Assembly (NCBI RefSeq): GCF_024341905.1
Contig: NZ_BQXY01000017.1
Span: forward strand, 1 to 38,406
Reading direction: 5' to 3'
DNA length: 38,406 nucleotides
Origin: Clostridium folliculivorans
GTDB lineage: Bacteria > Bacillota > Clostridia > Clostridiales > Clostridiaceae
Part shown: piece after piece, positions 23,368 to 30,989 of the stretch
How the letters are laid out: each line of letters starts with the position of its first letter
Numbering within the stretch: the stretch's first letter is position 1
Translations under genes and position numbers: made by a program
The notes under the pieces: model-generated
The model's input: the letters and a program-made list of their open reading frames with translations, nothing else
Told to the model about the DNA's origin: nothing
Databases searched by the model: none

Positions 23368-24210
23368 ATGAAAGAAATACATATTACACAAATAATAGAT
23401 TCAGTAAAGCAATTATGTATATCTTCAAACTATTATCTTGGAGAGGATTTAAGAAATAGTTTAGAAAATGCTAGAGAAAAGGAAAGTTGGGCAATAGCTA
23501 AAAATATTTTAGATAATATCGTCATAAATTCAGATATTGCTAAAAATGAAAATATGCCAATATGTCAGGATACAGGTATGACATGTGTGTTTGTGGAATT
23601 AGGGCAAGATGTCCATATAATTGGTGGACTTCTTGAGGATGCAATAAATGAAGGGGTAAGAAGAGGATATGAGGAAGGGTTTTTGAGAAAGTCTGTAGTT
23701 GGCGACCCTATAAAGAGAGTTAATACTAAAGATAATACTCCAGCGGTAATTTATTATAATATTGTTAGTGGAGATAAAATGAAAATTACTGTTGCACCTA
23801 AAGGTTTCGGATCAGAAAATATGAGTGCAATAAAAATGTTAAAACCATCAGATGGCATAGATGGTGTAAAAGAGTTTGTGTTAGAAACTGTGAGAAAAGC
23901 AGGGCCCAATCCGTGTCCACCAATAGTTGTTGGTGTTGGTATTGGAGGAACATTTGATAAGGCTGCTAATTTAGCTAAAAAAGCACTAATAAGAAATATA
24001 AATGAAGGTAATTCCGATAACTACTATGCTGATTTAGAAAAGGAACTTTTAGAAAAAATTAATGAGCTTGGAATTGGGCCTCAAGGGTTTGGCGGAAAAA
24101 CCACAGCATTAGGTGTAAATGTTGAGGTGTATCCAACACATATTGCAGGACTACCAGTTGCAGTAAATATTAATTGTCATGCTACTAGACATGCCGAGAT
24201 AGAGTTATAG
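23368..24210 (+). CDS. Class I (Fe-S) fumarate hydratase, alpha subunit
   Basis: The 280-residue product is the N-terminal half of an iron-sulfur hydro-lyase that interconverts fumarate and malate. Three cluster cysteines are visible: Cys66 in PICQDTG, one in AGPNPCPPIVVG, and one in NINCHATRH near the C-terminus. The ATG at 23368 follows GGGGAGG. The beta subunit starts 12 bases after the stop. A tartrate dehydratase would look similar; fumarase is favoured because of general clostridial practice and the aspartase gene nearby. Confidence 0.85.
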   Translation: MKEIHITQIIDSVKQLCISSNYYLGEDLRNSLENAREKESWAIAKNILDNIVINSDIAKNENMPICQDTGMTCVFVELGQDVHIIGGLLEDAINEGVRRGYEEGFLRKSVVGDPIKRVNTKDNTPAVIYYNIVSGDKMKITVAPKGFGSENMSAIKMLKPSDGIDGVKEFVLETVRKAGPNPCPPIVVGVGIGGTFDKAANLAKKALIRNINEGNSDNYYADLEKELLEKINELGIGPQGFGGKTTALGVNVEVYPTHIAGLPVAVNINCHATRHAEIEL

Positions 24211-24222
24211 GAGGAACATTAA

Positions 24223-24780
24223 TTGGAAAAGAAGATAATCATGCCATTAACTGAAGACAAGGTCTTAGATCTAAAGGCTGGAGATACAGTACTTATAAGT
24301 GGTACTATATATGCTGCAAGAGATGCTGCTCATAAAAAACTTATTGAATTAATAGAAAATAATAAAGAATTGCCTATCGATGTTAAAGATTCAGTTATTT
24401 ATTATGTAGGGCCAACTCCAGCTAAACCAGGTGAGGTAATAGGATCTGCTGGTCCAACAACTAGCTATAGAATGGATTCGTATACTTCACAGCTGTTAAA
24501 CTTAGGACTTAAAGGTATGATAGGCAAGGGTTTAAGAAATAATGAAGTTGTTAAAAGTATAATAAAGAATAAAGCTGTATATTTTGGTGCTATTGGAGGA
24601 GCAGGTGCTCTTATTTCTAAATGCATAAAGGAAAATGAGATTGTCGCATATGAAGAACTTGGGGCAGAGGCTATAAGGAGACTGGAAGTAGAAGATTTAC
24701 CCGTTGTTGTGATAATAGATAGCAAAGGCAATAATTTATACGAAATTGGACAAAAGAATTATTTAGATAGTATTAAGTAA
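24223..24780 (+). CDS. Class I (Fe-S) fumarate hydratase, beta subunit
   Basis: The 185-residue product is the C-terminal half of the same hydro-lyase. It has GDTVLISGTIYAARDAAHK, the SAGPTTSYRMD segment, GKGLRN, and the typical AYEELGAEAIRRLEVEDLPV. It must pair with the alpha subunit just upstream. Translation starts at TTG, 8 bases after AGGAGG; the first in-frame ATG is six codons later without its own site. A bidirectional hairpin follows downstream. Confidence 0.85.
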   Translation: MEKKIIMPLTEDKVLDLKAGDTVLISGTIYAARDAAHKKLIELIENNKELPIDVKDSVIYYVGPTPAKPGEVIGSAGPTTSYRMDSYTSQLLNLGLKGMIGKGLRNNEVVKSIIKNKAVYFGAIGGAGALISKCIKENEIVAYEELGAEAIRRLEVEDLPVVVIIDSKGNNLYEIGQKNYLDSIK

Positions 24781-24889
24781 AAATATAGTCATAAGTAGGT
24801 CGATGTGAATTGTAGATTTAAAACAATTTTAGAATATATTTTTTCATTTAATTGAAATTACTAAAATGTTTCCAATTGATCTGTACAAA

Positions 24890-24939
24890 TAAATAAAGGG
24901 AATTTCTATAATAAATGTTATAGAAATTCCCTTTATTTA
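24890..24939. terminator. Bidirectional terminator between fumarase and yitT genes
   Basis: A perfect 22-bp stem (24890-24911 with 24918-24939) and a 6-base loop sit between convergent genes. The stem ends in AAATAAA/TTTATTT, so both strands carry U-rich 3' arms. It abuts the stop codon of the minus-strand gene. Confidence 0.8.
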
Positions 24940-25797
24940 CTATATGTTTTTAAACCCTTTTCCTCTAACTTCTGATATATCGATTATAGTTAAAAAGGCT
25001 TTAGGATCTACTAGATGGATTGTGTTTTTTAGCTCAATCATCTGTCTAGTTGTTACAATACAATAAAGCATTTTCTTTCTATCATGAGTGTATTCACCTT
25101 CTGCGAATAGCGAGGTCACTCCTCTGTGTAAATCGTTAATTATATAATTTATTACGTCTTCTTCTCTTTCGGTAAGTATAAGAAGCAAGTTCTTTCTGGA
25201 TAATCCTCTTACCATAACATCTAAGACATAACTTTGGATAAACATAGAGATTAAAGTATATAATGCTTTAGGTATACCAAAGAAAAAAGCTCCTACTGCA
25301 ACTATAACTAGATTAAGAGTAAACCCTAATTTTCCTATATTAAAATTGGAGTATTTTTTTCTAATAAGCATTGTAATTATATCGGTACCGCCAGTTGATC
25401 CATTTCTTGAGAATACTAATCCATACCCAATTCCACATAGTACACCACCGTATATACAATAAAGAAGAATATCATCAAGAACTATAATTTTCGAAAATGG
25501 AGAGGTAACTATCAGAGACACAGATAATGACACCATTCCCAATGCAGAATACATCGTAAATTTCTTGTCTAGTTTAATATAGCTAACTATAAATAAAGGT
25601 AAGTTTATTAGGAATACAGAAAAACCTGCATTAAAGCCTTTTAAGTATTGGATTATTAGTGCTACTCCAGTAGCTCCACCACTAAGAAGCTTTGCGTGGG
25701 TTAAAAATAAGTTTATTCCTAAGGATGATATAAAGCAACCTGCTATTATTATTAAAATATCAAATATGTAAGATTTTCTAGTTTTTATGTAGTCCAT
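24940..25797 (-). CDS. YitT family membrane protein
   Basis: The 285-residue protein has about five hydrophobic segments in the first 200 residues, including one with the family-typical LLSGGATGVALIIQY. The segment SRNGSTGGTDIITMLIRKK is the second signature. The C-terminal DUF2179 domain (about 205-280) contains RGVTSLFAEGEYTHDRKKMLYCIVTTRQ (landmarks RGVTSLFAEGEYT and MLYCIVTTRQ). The family's function is unknown, although transport has been proposed. It has its own consensus-like promoter and GAGAGGA before the ATG. Confidence 0.9.
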   Translation of the reverse strand: MDYIKTRKSYIFDILIIIAGCFISSLGINLFLTHAKLLSGGATGVALIIQYLKGFNAGFSVFLINLPLFIVSYIKLDKKFTMYSALGMVSLSVSLIVTSPFSKIIVLDDILLYCIYGGVLCGIGYGLVFSRNGSTGGTDIITMLIRKKYSNFNIGKLGFTLNLVIVAVGAFFFGIPKALYTLISMFIQSYVLDVMVRGLSRKNLLLILTEREEDVINYIINDLHRGVTSLFAEGEYTHDRKKMLYCIVTTRQMIELKNTIHLVDPKAFLTIIDISEVRGKGFKNI

Positions 25798-25841
25798 TTT
25801 AAAAAAATCCTCTCACTAAAAGATAAATGTTTTACATGAAG

Positions 25842-25870
25842 ATTATATAAGAATAACAGTATTATGTAAA
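25842..25870 (-). promoter_or_regulatory. Promoter of the yitT-family gene
   Basis: Reading the minus strand: TTTACA (25870-25865), 17 bases, then TATAAT (25847-25842). The start is expected near 25835, about 37 bases before the ATG. Confidence 0.7.
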
Positions 25871-26031
25871 AAGCATAATAACCTATAAAAGCAAATTACA
25901 AGTTTTTATTCATGATTTAATAAAAAATGCTATAAATTCTTCATTATTCCTTATAAAGCCTAGTATACAGTATTCTGTATCAATATATACATAAATATAA
26001 ATATATTAAAGGCGATTAATTTATACATTAA

Positions 26032-26060
26032 TAGACAATATTTATACTGTGATATAGAAT
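26032..26060 (+). promoter_or_regulatory. Possible promoter before the 52-residue ORF
   Basis: TAGACA, 17 bases, then TAGAAT (26055-26060). A 10-base direct repeat AGGCGATTAA flanks it at 26010-26019 and 26068-26077. This is a weak match on its own. Confidence 0.35.
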
Positions 26061-26106
26061 ATAAATTAGGCGATTAAAAATATTTAGTTGAATAGAGGAA
26101 TGGAAT

Positions 26107-26265
26107 ATGAGAATTAAGCTTCCCGGAAGTATGAAAACTAAAATTATATTACTAATAATATTAGTTTTTTTAAGTATAGGGATTTTAATAAAAGAAGGAA
26201 TTGCCAATAGTAAACATACTGATAATAAAGCCACTATTGAAAATCAAACTATAAAATCTAAGTGA
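26107..26265 (+). CDS. Hypothetical 52-residue single-span membrane protein
   Basis: A short frame with an ATG at 26107 and GAGGA 9 bases upstream. It begins MRIKLPGSMKTK, has one strongly hydrophobic stretch (about residues 13-27, IILLIILVFLSIGIL), and ends in a polar Asn/Lys-rich tail. This fits a small membrane peptide with a basic cytosolic end. No family is recognised. A competing minus-strand frame at 26028-26234 has no ribosome-binding site. In AT-rich DNA such a frame could be chance, so confidence is moderate. Confidence 0.45.
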   Translation: MRIKLPGSMKTKIILLIILVFLSIGILIKEGIANSKHTDNKATIENQTIKSK

Positions 26266-26342
26266 AAATTATTTGGAGTAATATGTACATTTTGGAAATT
26301 GGTTCAAAATTAATTTACAAAAGTCATTAAGTGTGTAGCGCT

Positions 26343-26370
26343 TTGTAACATTATTGTAATGCAATACAAT
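26343..26370 (+). promoter_or_regulatory. Possible promoter of galE
   Basis: TTGTAA (26343-26348), 16 bases, then TACAAT (26365-26370), about 43 bases before the ATG. ATTGTA/TACAAT at 26353-26370 also form a short dyad. Confidence 0.4.
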
Positions 26371-26412
26371 ATAGTAATAAATTAAAATATAATATGTAGG
26401 AGGGGATAATTT

Positions 26413-27420
26413 ATGAAAGTATTAGTGACAGGTGGAGCAGGATATATAGGTAGCACAATATGCTCTGCTCTTATTGATAATGGACATGAACCCATAATAT
26501 TAGACTCGTTAGTAACAGGAAGAGAAGAATTTACAAGAGGAAAGATATTTTATCAAGGAGATATAGCGGATAAAGATCTGTTGGAGAAGATATTTTCTGA
26601 GCATCCAGGCATTCAGCATGCAATACACTGTGCAGCACTAATTGTTGTTCCTGAATCTGTAGAAAGTCCTTATGAATATTATAGAGAAAATGTAGGTAAA
26701 TCATTAGAATTATTTCATACATTGAATAGATTAGGGTGTAAAAATGTAGTTTTTAGTTCATCAGCATCAATATATGATGATGTACCGAACTTCATGGTTA
26801 CTGAAGAGTCACCACTTAATGCAAGAAGTCCATATGCGAGGACAAAATATATGATGGAAATGATACTAAAAGACTTCTGCTCAGCATATGGAATGAAAGG
26901 TATAGCATTAAGATACTTTAATCCAATAGGAGCAGATCCTAAAATGCGTTCAGGGGTACATGTTCAATTCCCAAGTCACGTATTAGGTAAGTTAGTTGAT
27001 GTTGCTCTTGGAAATGATCCGGTATTTAGAATAACAGGTGTTAATTGGGATACAAGAGATGGCTCCGGAATTAGAGATTTCGTTCATATTTGGGATTTAG
27101 CACTTGCACATGTTAAAGCTGTTGAAAGATTTGAAGAGGCTTTTAAGGACTCAGCTGCTATAGATAATTATTTAGTTATAAATCTTGGAAGTGGCGACGG
27201 GGTTACAGTAAAAGAACTAGTTAAAGCTTTTGAGAATGTGTATGGTAAGGAAATAAATAAAGAAGAAGCTCCATCAAGACCTGGAGATGTACCAGGAGCT
27301 TATGCAAATGCTGATAGAGCGAAAAAATTGCTTGGATGGCAGGCACAAATGTCTATAGAACAAGGCATTTCTGATGCATTAAAGTGGGGAGAAATAAGAG
27401 AAACGATAATTAAATACTAA
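26413..27420 (+). CDS. galE: UDP-glucose 4-epimerase (GalE-type NAD-dependent epimerase)
   Basis: The 335-residue short-chain dehydrogenase/reductase family enzyme has the NAD-binding TGGAGYIGS at residues 6-14. The catalytic set is Ser/Tyr/Lys, with SSSASIYDD and YARTK. The C-terminal GDVPGAYANADRAKKLLGW is typical of GalE. The reaction is UDP-glucose to UDP-galactose, feeding envelope sugars and galactose use. Substrate specificity within the family is not fixed by these motifs. AGGAGGGG precedes the ATG, and the gene is monocistronic with its own terminator. Confidence 0.88.
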   Translation: MKVLVTGGAGYIGSTICSALIDNGHEPIILDSLVTGREEFTRGKIFYQGDIADKDLLEKIFSEHPGIQHAIHCAALIVVPESVESPYEYYRENVGKSLELFHTLNRLGCKNVVFSSSASIYDDVPNFMVTEESPLNARSPYARTKYMMEMILKDFCSAYGMKGIALRYFNPIGADPKMRSGVHVQFPSHVLGKLVDVALGNDPVFRITGVNWDTRDGSGIRDFVHIWDLALAHVKAVERFEEAFKDSAAIDNYLVINLGSGDGVTVKELVKAFENVYGKEINKEEAPSRPGDVPGAYANADRAKKLLGWQAQMSIEQGISDALKWGEIRETIIKY

Positions 27421-27460
27421 TGAATACAAAATGGCACATCCATATAATATAAAGATAATA

Positions 27461-27506
27461 AAAAATACAGGCTATAAATTATGATAATTTATAGCCTGTA
27501 TTTTTT
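27461..27506. terminator. Bidirectional terminator after galE
   Basis: A perfect 21-bp stem (27461-27481 with 27485-27505) has a TGA loop and six T. The A-run on the 5' side lets it serve the convergent ABC-permease gene as well. Confidence 0.9.
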
Positions 27507-27584
27507 GATTTAAGCATTATTAATAAGTATGGACTTTTCGATATACGTAGGTAATATCAATATTTAGAAAGTAATATATACGAT

Positions 27585-29162
27585 TTAATCTAATTCAATA
27601 TGATTCAAAATTCCCTTAGATAATTGGAGTATAACTATTGATGCAAACAAGTTCCAGATAAGAAATGCAAAGTATATTGCATAATGACCTAAGAATGATA
27701 ATTCATTTGCGATAACAGCAGCACCTATTATTCCAGGAAGAACATAAAGTATTACTGAGAAAAACATTAAAAGTCCTTTAATTGCATCAGAATTTATACC
27801 GCCAAACAATCTTAAATTAAGTACTGATCCGTAAGTAAATACAAATCCAAATGATATATATACAAGCATGCAAAGTATTGCATCAAGTGGATTGGCTTTT
27901 ATTATTATTGCTAAAGTTAAGAAGACTATAGCACTATCTGAGGCATATTTTAGTATTGAAGATAATGTGGCCCAGAATATTTTCTTATCATCACTATCTG
28001 GTATCAAAAATATATATGGTTTTACGATCTCGAAGTTAAACTTTGAAGCAAAGTTGGATATGCAACCCATGTATATAGTAAAGTATAGGAAAATAGTTAT
28101 ATCCTTTATAGGAAAGAATAGTCCATAACCTATTGCTCCAATAAATAAAGCACCTGTATACATATTAACAAGGCCGAAGCCTGTCTTTTTATACTCTAAT
28201 AAATGCTTTCTAAAAATAGCTTCTCCAAACATACTATCATACTTATAAGTAACTTTTCTGGTTTTCCTTTTTCTCTTGCCCTCAAGCATAAAATCAGCAG
28301 ATTTTATTTGTTTAGTTTTTATGTTTTTCATAGTTTCGTTTAATTCGGATTTATCTAATACATCTTCATAGAAATCTAAGTTCAAGTTATAAAGTATAAA
28401 TACTATCACAATTAGTACTAAAAGTAATAATCCTAAATAAATGAATAATGAATAGTTTAAACCAGTGAAGCATTGAGTTATAATAGCTTTGACCCAGCCG
28501 ATTATAGGAATGTAATCTAGGCCATGCTTACTATACATTGATGTAAGATATACTAATAAATTATCTCTATGATTATAGCCATTATAAGCTGTATAAAGTA
28601 CTAAAATTGCAGCAAAAACTTCTGCTATTACTTGTAATATATTTTTCAAATAAGCTCTCTTGGAACATAGGCTATAAATCAACACTGAAATAAATGATAA
28701 AATTATAAAAAATATTATATATGTTAATAGCAGTACTACTACACCTAACGGGGCAAATCTAAACCAGTTAATTAGGTTTGGTAATTGAAATAAGATAAAT
28801 AAGGATGTAATAAAGGTAGTTTGAATCTCTTTAATAAATCCATACATAAGTATATTTTGTGGACTCAATGGGGAAGTAAAAGCAAAATTAACATCACTCA
28901 TAAGAAAGGAAGAATTTCTTTTTTGTGCTCCAAAATATACGGTTGTAATCATGAATATTATAGTAACCAAGGTTGATATACCTATAAAGTAAACAGAAGA
29001 TGTATTTTTTATATCTGATTTCTTTGCTATAAAAGGTGCAATAACGCAATAACCAAGTAAAAGTACATAAAATAAAATTGGTATCAATTTTGAAGGTTTT
29101 CTTTTTATAAGCTTTATATTGTTAATAAGGCTTCTTCTCAATATATACAAAAGAGGAGACAT
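27585..29162 (-). CDS. ABC exporter permease (putative ABC-exporter family)
   Basis: The 525-residue integral membrane protein has many hydrophobic segments, roughly a dozen, spread in two halves with a charged central loop (about residues 285-310, rich in KRKRKTRK). This resembles the putative ABC-exporter permeases of Gram-positive bacteria. Its ATPase partner lies immediately upstream; GGAGG inside the ATPase gene's last codons serves this start. The ATG at 29162 is chosen over an in-frame ATG at 29186 that lies before that site. The substrate is unknown. Confidence 0.75.
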   Translation of the reverse strand: MSPLLYILRRSLINNIKLIKRKPSKLIPILFYVLLLGYCVIAPFIAKKSDIKNTSSVYFIGISTLVTIIFMITTVYFGAQKRNSSFLMSDVNFAFTSPLSPQNILMYGFIKEIQTTFITSLFILFQLPNLINWFRFAPLGVVVLLLTYIIFFIILSFISVLIYSLCSKRAYLKNILQVIAEVFAAILVLYTAYNGYNHRDNLLVYLTSMYSKHGLDYIPIIGWVKAIITQCFTGLNYSLFIYLGLLLLVLIVIVFILYNLNLDFYEDVLDKSELNETMKNIKTKQIKSADFMLEGKRKRKTRKVTYKYDSMFGEAIFRKHLLEYKKTGFGLVNMYTGALFIGAIGYGLFFPIKDITIFLYFTIYMGCISNFASKFNFEIVKPYIFLIPDSDDKKIFWATLSSILKYASDSAIVFLTLAIIIKANPLDAILCMLVYISFGFVFTYGSVLNLRLFGGINSDAIKGLLMFFSVILYVLPGIIGAAVIANELSFLGHYAIYFAFLIWNLFASIVILQLSKGILNHIELD

Positions 29163-29163
29163 A

Positions 29164-29862
29164 TTATCTTTCCTCCGTGAATTCAAAGAAGATATCTTCT
29201 AGAGATTCATTAGATTCGTCAAGTTCACTTTTACTCTTGGATATTATTATTTCTCCATCTTTCATTATAAGTATTCTATCCCATAACTCTTCCATGCTAT
29301 CTAGTAGATGAGTACTTATTAGAATTGATACTCCATCATTCCTTAAATCAGCAATTAAATTCTTTAATTCTTTTATAGCTTTTGGATCTAGACCAATCAT
29401 AGGTTCATCGAAAAGTATTACAGAAGGATTTGTGATTAAAGCACAAATTATGCTTACCTTTTGCTGCATACCCTTGGACAATTCTTGAGCAAGTTTTTCT
29501 TTTTTATCAAACATATCAAAAGTTTTAAGTAATTCTTCAGCTCTTGAATCATAATTTCTTATTCCATAAGCTTTGGCCATGAAATGAATATGTTCTTCAA
29601 CAGTTAATAGGGGATAGAGTGATGGTAGCTCTGGAACGTATCCAAAAAGACGTTTACCCTCAACTGATTTATTAATCTTGCCGCATATTTTTATTTCACC
29701 TTCATATTTTAACAAACCTGCAATTGATTTTAGAGTAGTAGACTTACCAGCACCATTAGGTCCAACTAATACTGCTATTTCACCCTTATTTATCGTAAAG
29801 TTTATATTCTTAGCTGCCTCTAGCTTATTATATTTTTTTGTTAAGTTTATCACTTCTAACAT
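29164..29862 (-). CDS. ABC transporter ATP-binding protein
   Basis: The 232-residue cytoplasmic ATPase has Walker A GPNGAGKST at residues 34-42, the signature LSKGMQQK, Walker B with VILFDEPMIGLDP, and the switch histidine in ISTHLLDS. The LSKGMQQK form (not LSGGQ) and the short length are typical of ABC-2 type exporters. It pairs with the permease one base downstream. AAGGAGGA lies before the ATG. The exported substrate cannot be told. Confidence 0.9.
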   Translation of the reverse strand: MLEVINLTKKYNKLEAAKNINFTINKGEIAVLVGPNGAGKSTTLKSIAGLLKYEGEIKICGKINKSVEGKRLFGYVPELPSLYPLLTVEEHIHFMAKAYGIRNYDSRAEELLKTFDMFDKKEKLAQELSKGMQQKVSIICALITNPSVILFDEPMIGLDPKAIKELKNLIADLRNDGVSILISTHLLDSMEELWDRILIMKDGEIIISKSKSELDESNESLEDIFFEFTEER

Positions 29863-30191
29863 ACTATTCCTCCTTGAAATAATGGCATAATACTTTGTAA
29901 TAAAATCTCATATTTAAGCGAACTATTTTAAGTGTTGATACATTAAATATGAAATAAGAACTGAATTGTTTTATTTATGGATATAAGAACACGTATACAT
30001 TGTACCATTAAATTCCAAAAAATTCTCTATTAACTATAAAACTTAAGAGAATTTTAAGATGTAGAGTAAAGTTATGGTTAGTCTCTTTACTTTTCTTGTA
30101 GGTTATCTTAATATAGTTTATAAACAAAGACTAATGACTTGAAATTTTAGTGCTTTTTTATAAAGACAACTTTATATAGTGGATTAAAATG
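29863..30191. other. Intergenic region with two hairpins, no gene seen
   Basis: AT-rich spacer between divergent units. It holds an AAAATTCTCT/AGAGAATTTT stem (30019-30028 with 30046-30055) and AGTAAAG/CTTTACT (30065-30071 with 30085-30091), the latter followed by TTTCTT like a weak plus-strand terminator. Together they could be the body and terminator of a small RNA. No frame with a ribosome-binding site was found. Confidence 0.35.
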
Positions 30192-30227
30192 TATTTCGTT
30201 GACGAAATAAGTTAATTAATATTATCA
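30192..30227 (+). promoter_or_regulatory. Possible promoter and dyad before the ArsC-like gene
   Basis: TTGACG (30199-30204), 17 bases, then TTATCA (30222-30227). The -35 hexamer sits in the middle of a perfect dyad, TATTTCG-TTGA-CGAAATA (30192-30209), so a bound factor would cover it. Confidence 0.4.
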
Positions 30228-30288
30228 AGTAAATTTAACTTAGAAAGTTTAGACAATGATATATTATGACAATTAGGAGGAAATTAAT

Positions 30289-30645
30289 ATGGCTGTTACA
30301 TTTATACAGTATCCAAAATGCAGCACTTGTAGAAAAGCTAAGAAGTGGCTTCAAGATAATAACATAGAGTTTAATGAAAGAATTATTAATGAAGATAATC
30401 CTAAAAAGGAAGAGTTAAGCCTATGGATAGAAAAGAGTGGATTACCAATAACTAAGTTTTTCAATACTAGTGGAAGACTTTATAAAGAGCTTAATCTTAA
30501 AGATAAGATTAAGGTAGCTTCTAGAGAAGAACTTATTGATATTCTTGCTTCAGATGGAATGCTGGTGAAAAGACCTATAGTACTAAGAGATGATATGGTT
30601 CTAGTTGGCTTTAAAGAAGAACAGTGGGAAGGTCAAATAAAATAG
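30289..30645 (+). CDS. ArsC/Spx-family thioredoxin-fold protein
   Basis: The 118-residue protein has a thioredoxin-like fold. The N-terminal active-site motif is CSTCRKAKKWL, with Cys at about residues 11 and 14, and the family end is KRPIVLRDDMVLVGFKEEQW. It belongs with the YusI/ArsC-like proteins related to Spx. True arsenate reduction is not implied: no ars genes are nearby. A redox or stress role is as likely. It is monocistronic, with AGGAGG before the ATG and a terminator after. Confidence 0.85.
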   Translation: MAVTFIQYPKCSTCRKAKKWLQDNNIEFNERIINEDNPKKEELSLWIEKSGLPITKFFNTSGRLYKELNLKDKIKVASREELIDILASDGMLVKRPIVLRDDMVLVGFKEEQWEGQIK

Positions 30646-30653
30646 TTTTAATG

Positions 30654-30681
30654 AAAATAGGGGAGTAATCCTCTATTTTTT
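30654..30681 (+). terminator. Rho-independent terminator after the ArsC-like gene
   Basis: An 11-bp stem (30654-30664 with 30669-30679, one G-T pair) has a GTAA loop and continues into T. Confidence 0.85.
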
Positions 30682-30884
30682 TATAATGCTATAAATTGTT
30701 AAGACTCAATTGAGATTTATGAATATATAAATCATAGAAAACTATACTTTTTTGTGTGGATTATATTGGGAAAAATTTTATAGAAAGTTAGATATGTAAA
30801 ATTGGTTTAGTAAGGAAAAAGAAGAAAAAATGAAATGTATACAATAAAGGTATATTATTTTGCCTATTTTGGCAAAAAAGCAAT

Positions 30885-30914
30885 TTTACAAATCAATTAT
30901 TTGGTTATTATAAT
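30885..30914 (+). promoter_or_regulatory. Promoter of nrdAB
   Basis: TTTACA (30885-30890), 18 bases, then TATAAT (30909-30914) predict a start near 30921, right at the first NrdR-type box. A TTTTGCC/GGCAAAA dyad (30858-30877) lies just upstream of the -35. Confidence 0.65.
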
Positions 30915-30921
30915 ATATAAG

Positions 30922-30933
30922 ACAATATATTGT
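30922..30933. promoter_or_regulatory. NrdR-type box 1
   Basis: ACAATATATTGT is a perfect 12-base palindrome matching the core of the NrdR consensus (ACAcwATATAwtGTGT type). It overlaps the predicted nrdA start site. Confidence 0.7.
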
Positions 30934-30962
30934 GTTATTTGGAATAGAATGTTAATAAACAT

Positions 30963-30974
30963 ACTATATATTGT
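30963..30974. promoter_or_regulatory. NrdR-type box 2
   Basis: ACTATATATTGT lies 41 bases (about four helical turns) after box 1 on the same DNA face, just before the nrdA ribosome-binding site. Tandem boxes on one face are the hallmark of NrdR control. Confidence 0.7.
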
Positions 30975-30989
30975 GGGAGGAGAAATGCT

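Noticed and set aside
26028..26234. 68-codon minus-strand hydrophobic frame
   Set aside because: Starts at GTG with no ribosome-binding site and mirrors the hydrophobic stretch of the better-supported plus-strand small ORF.
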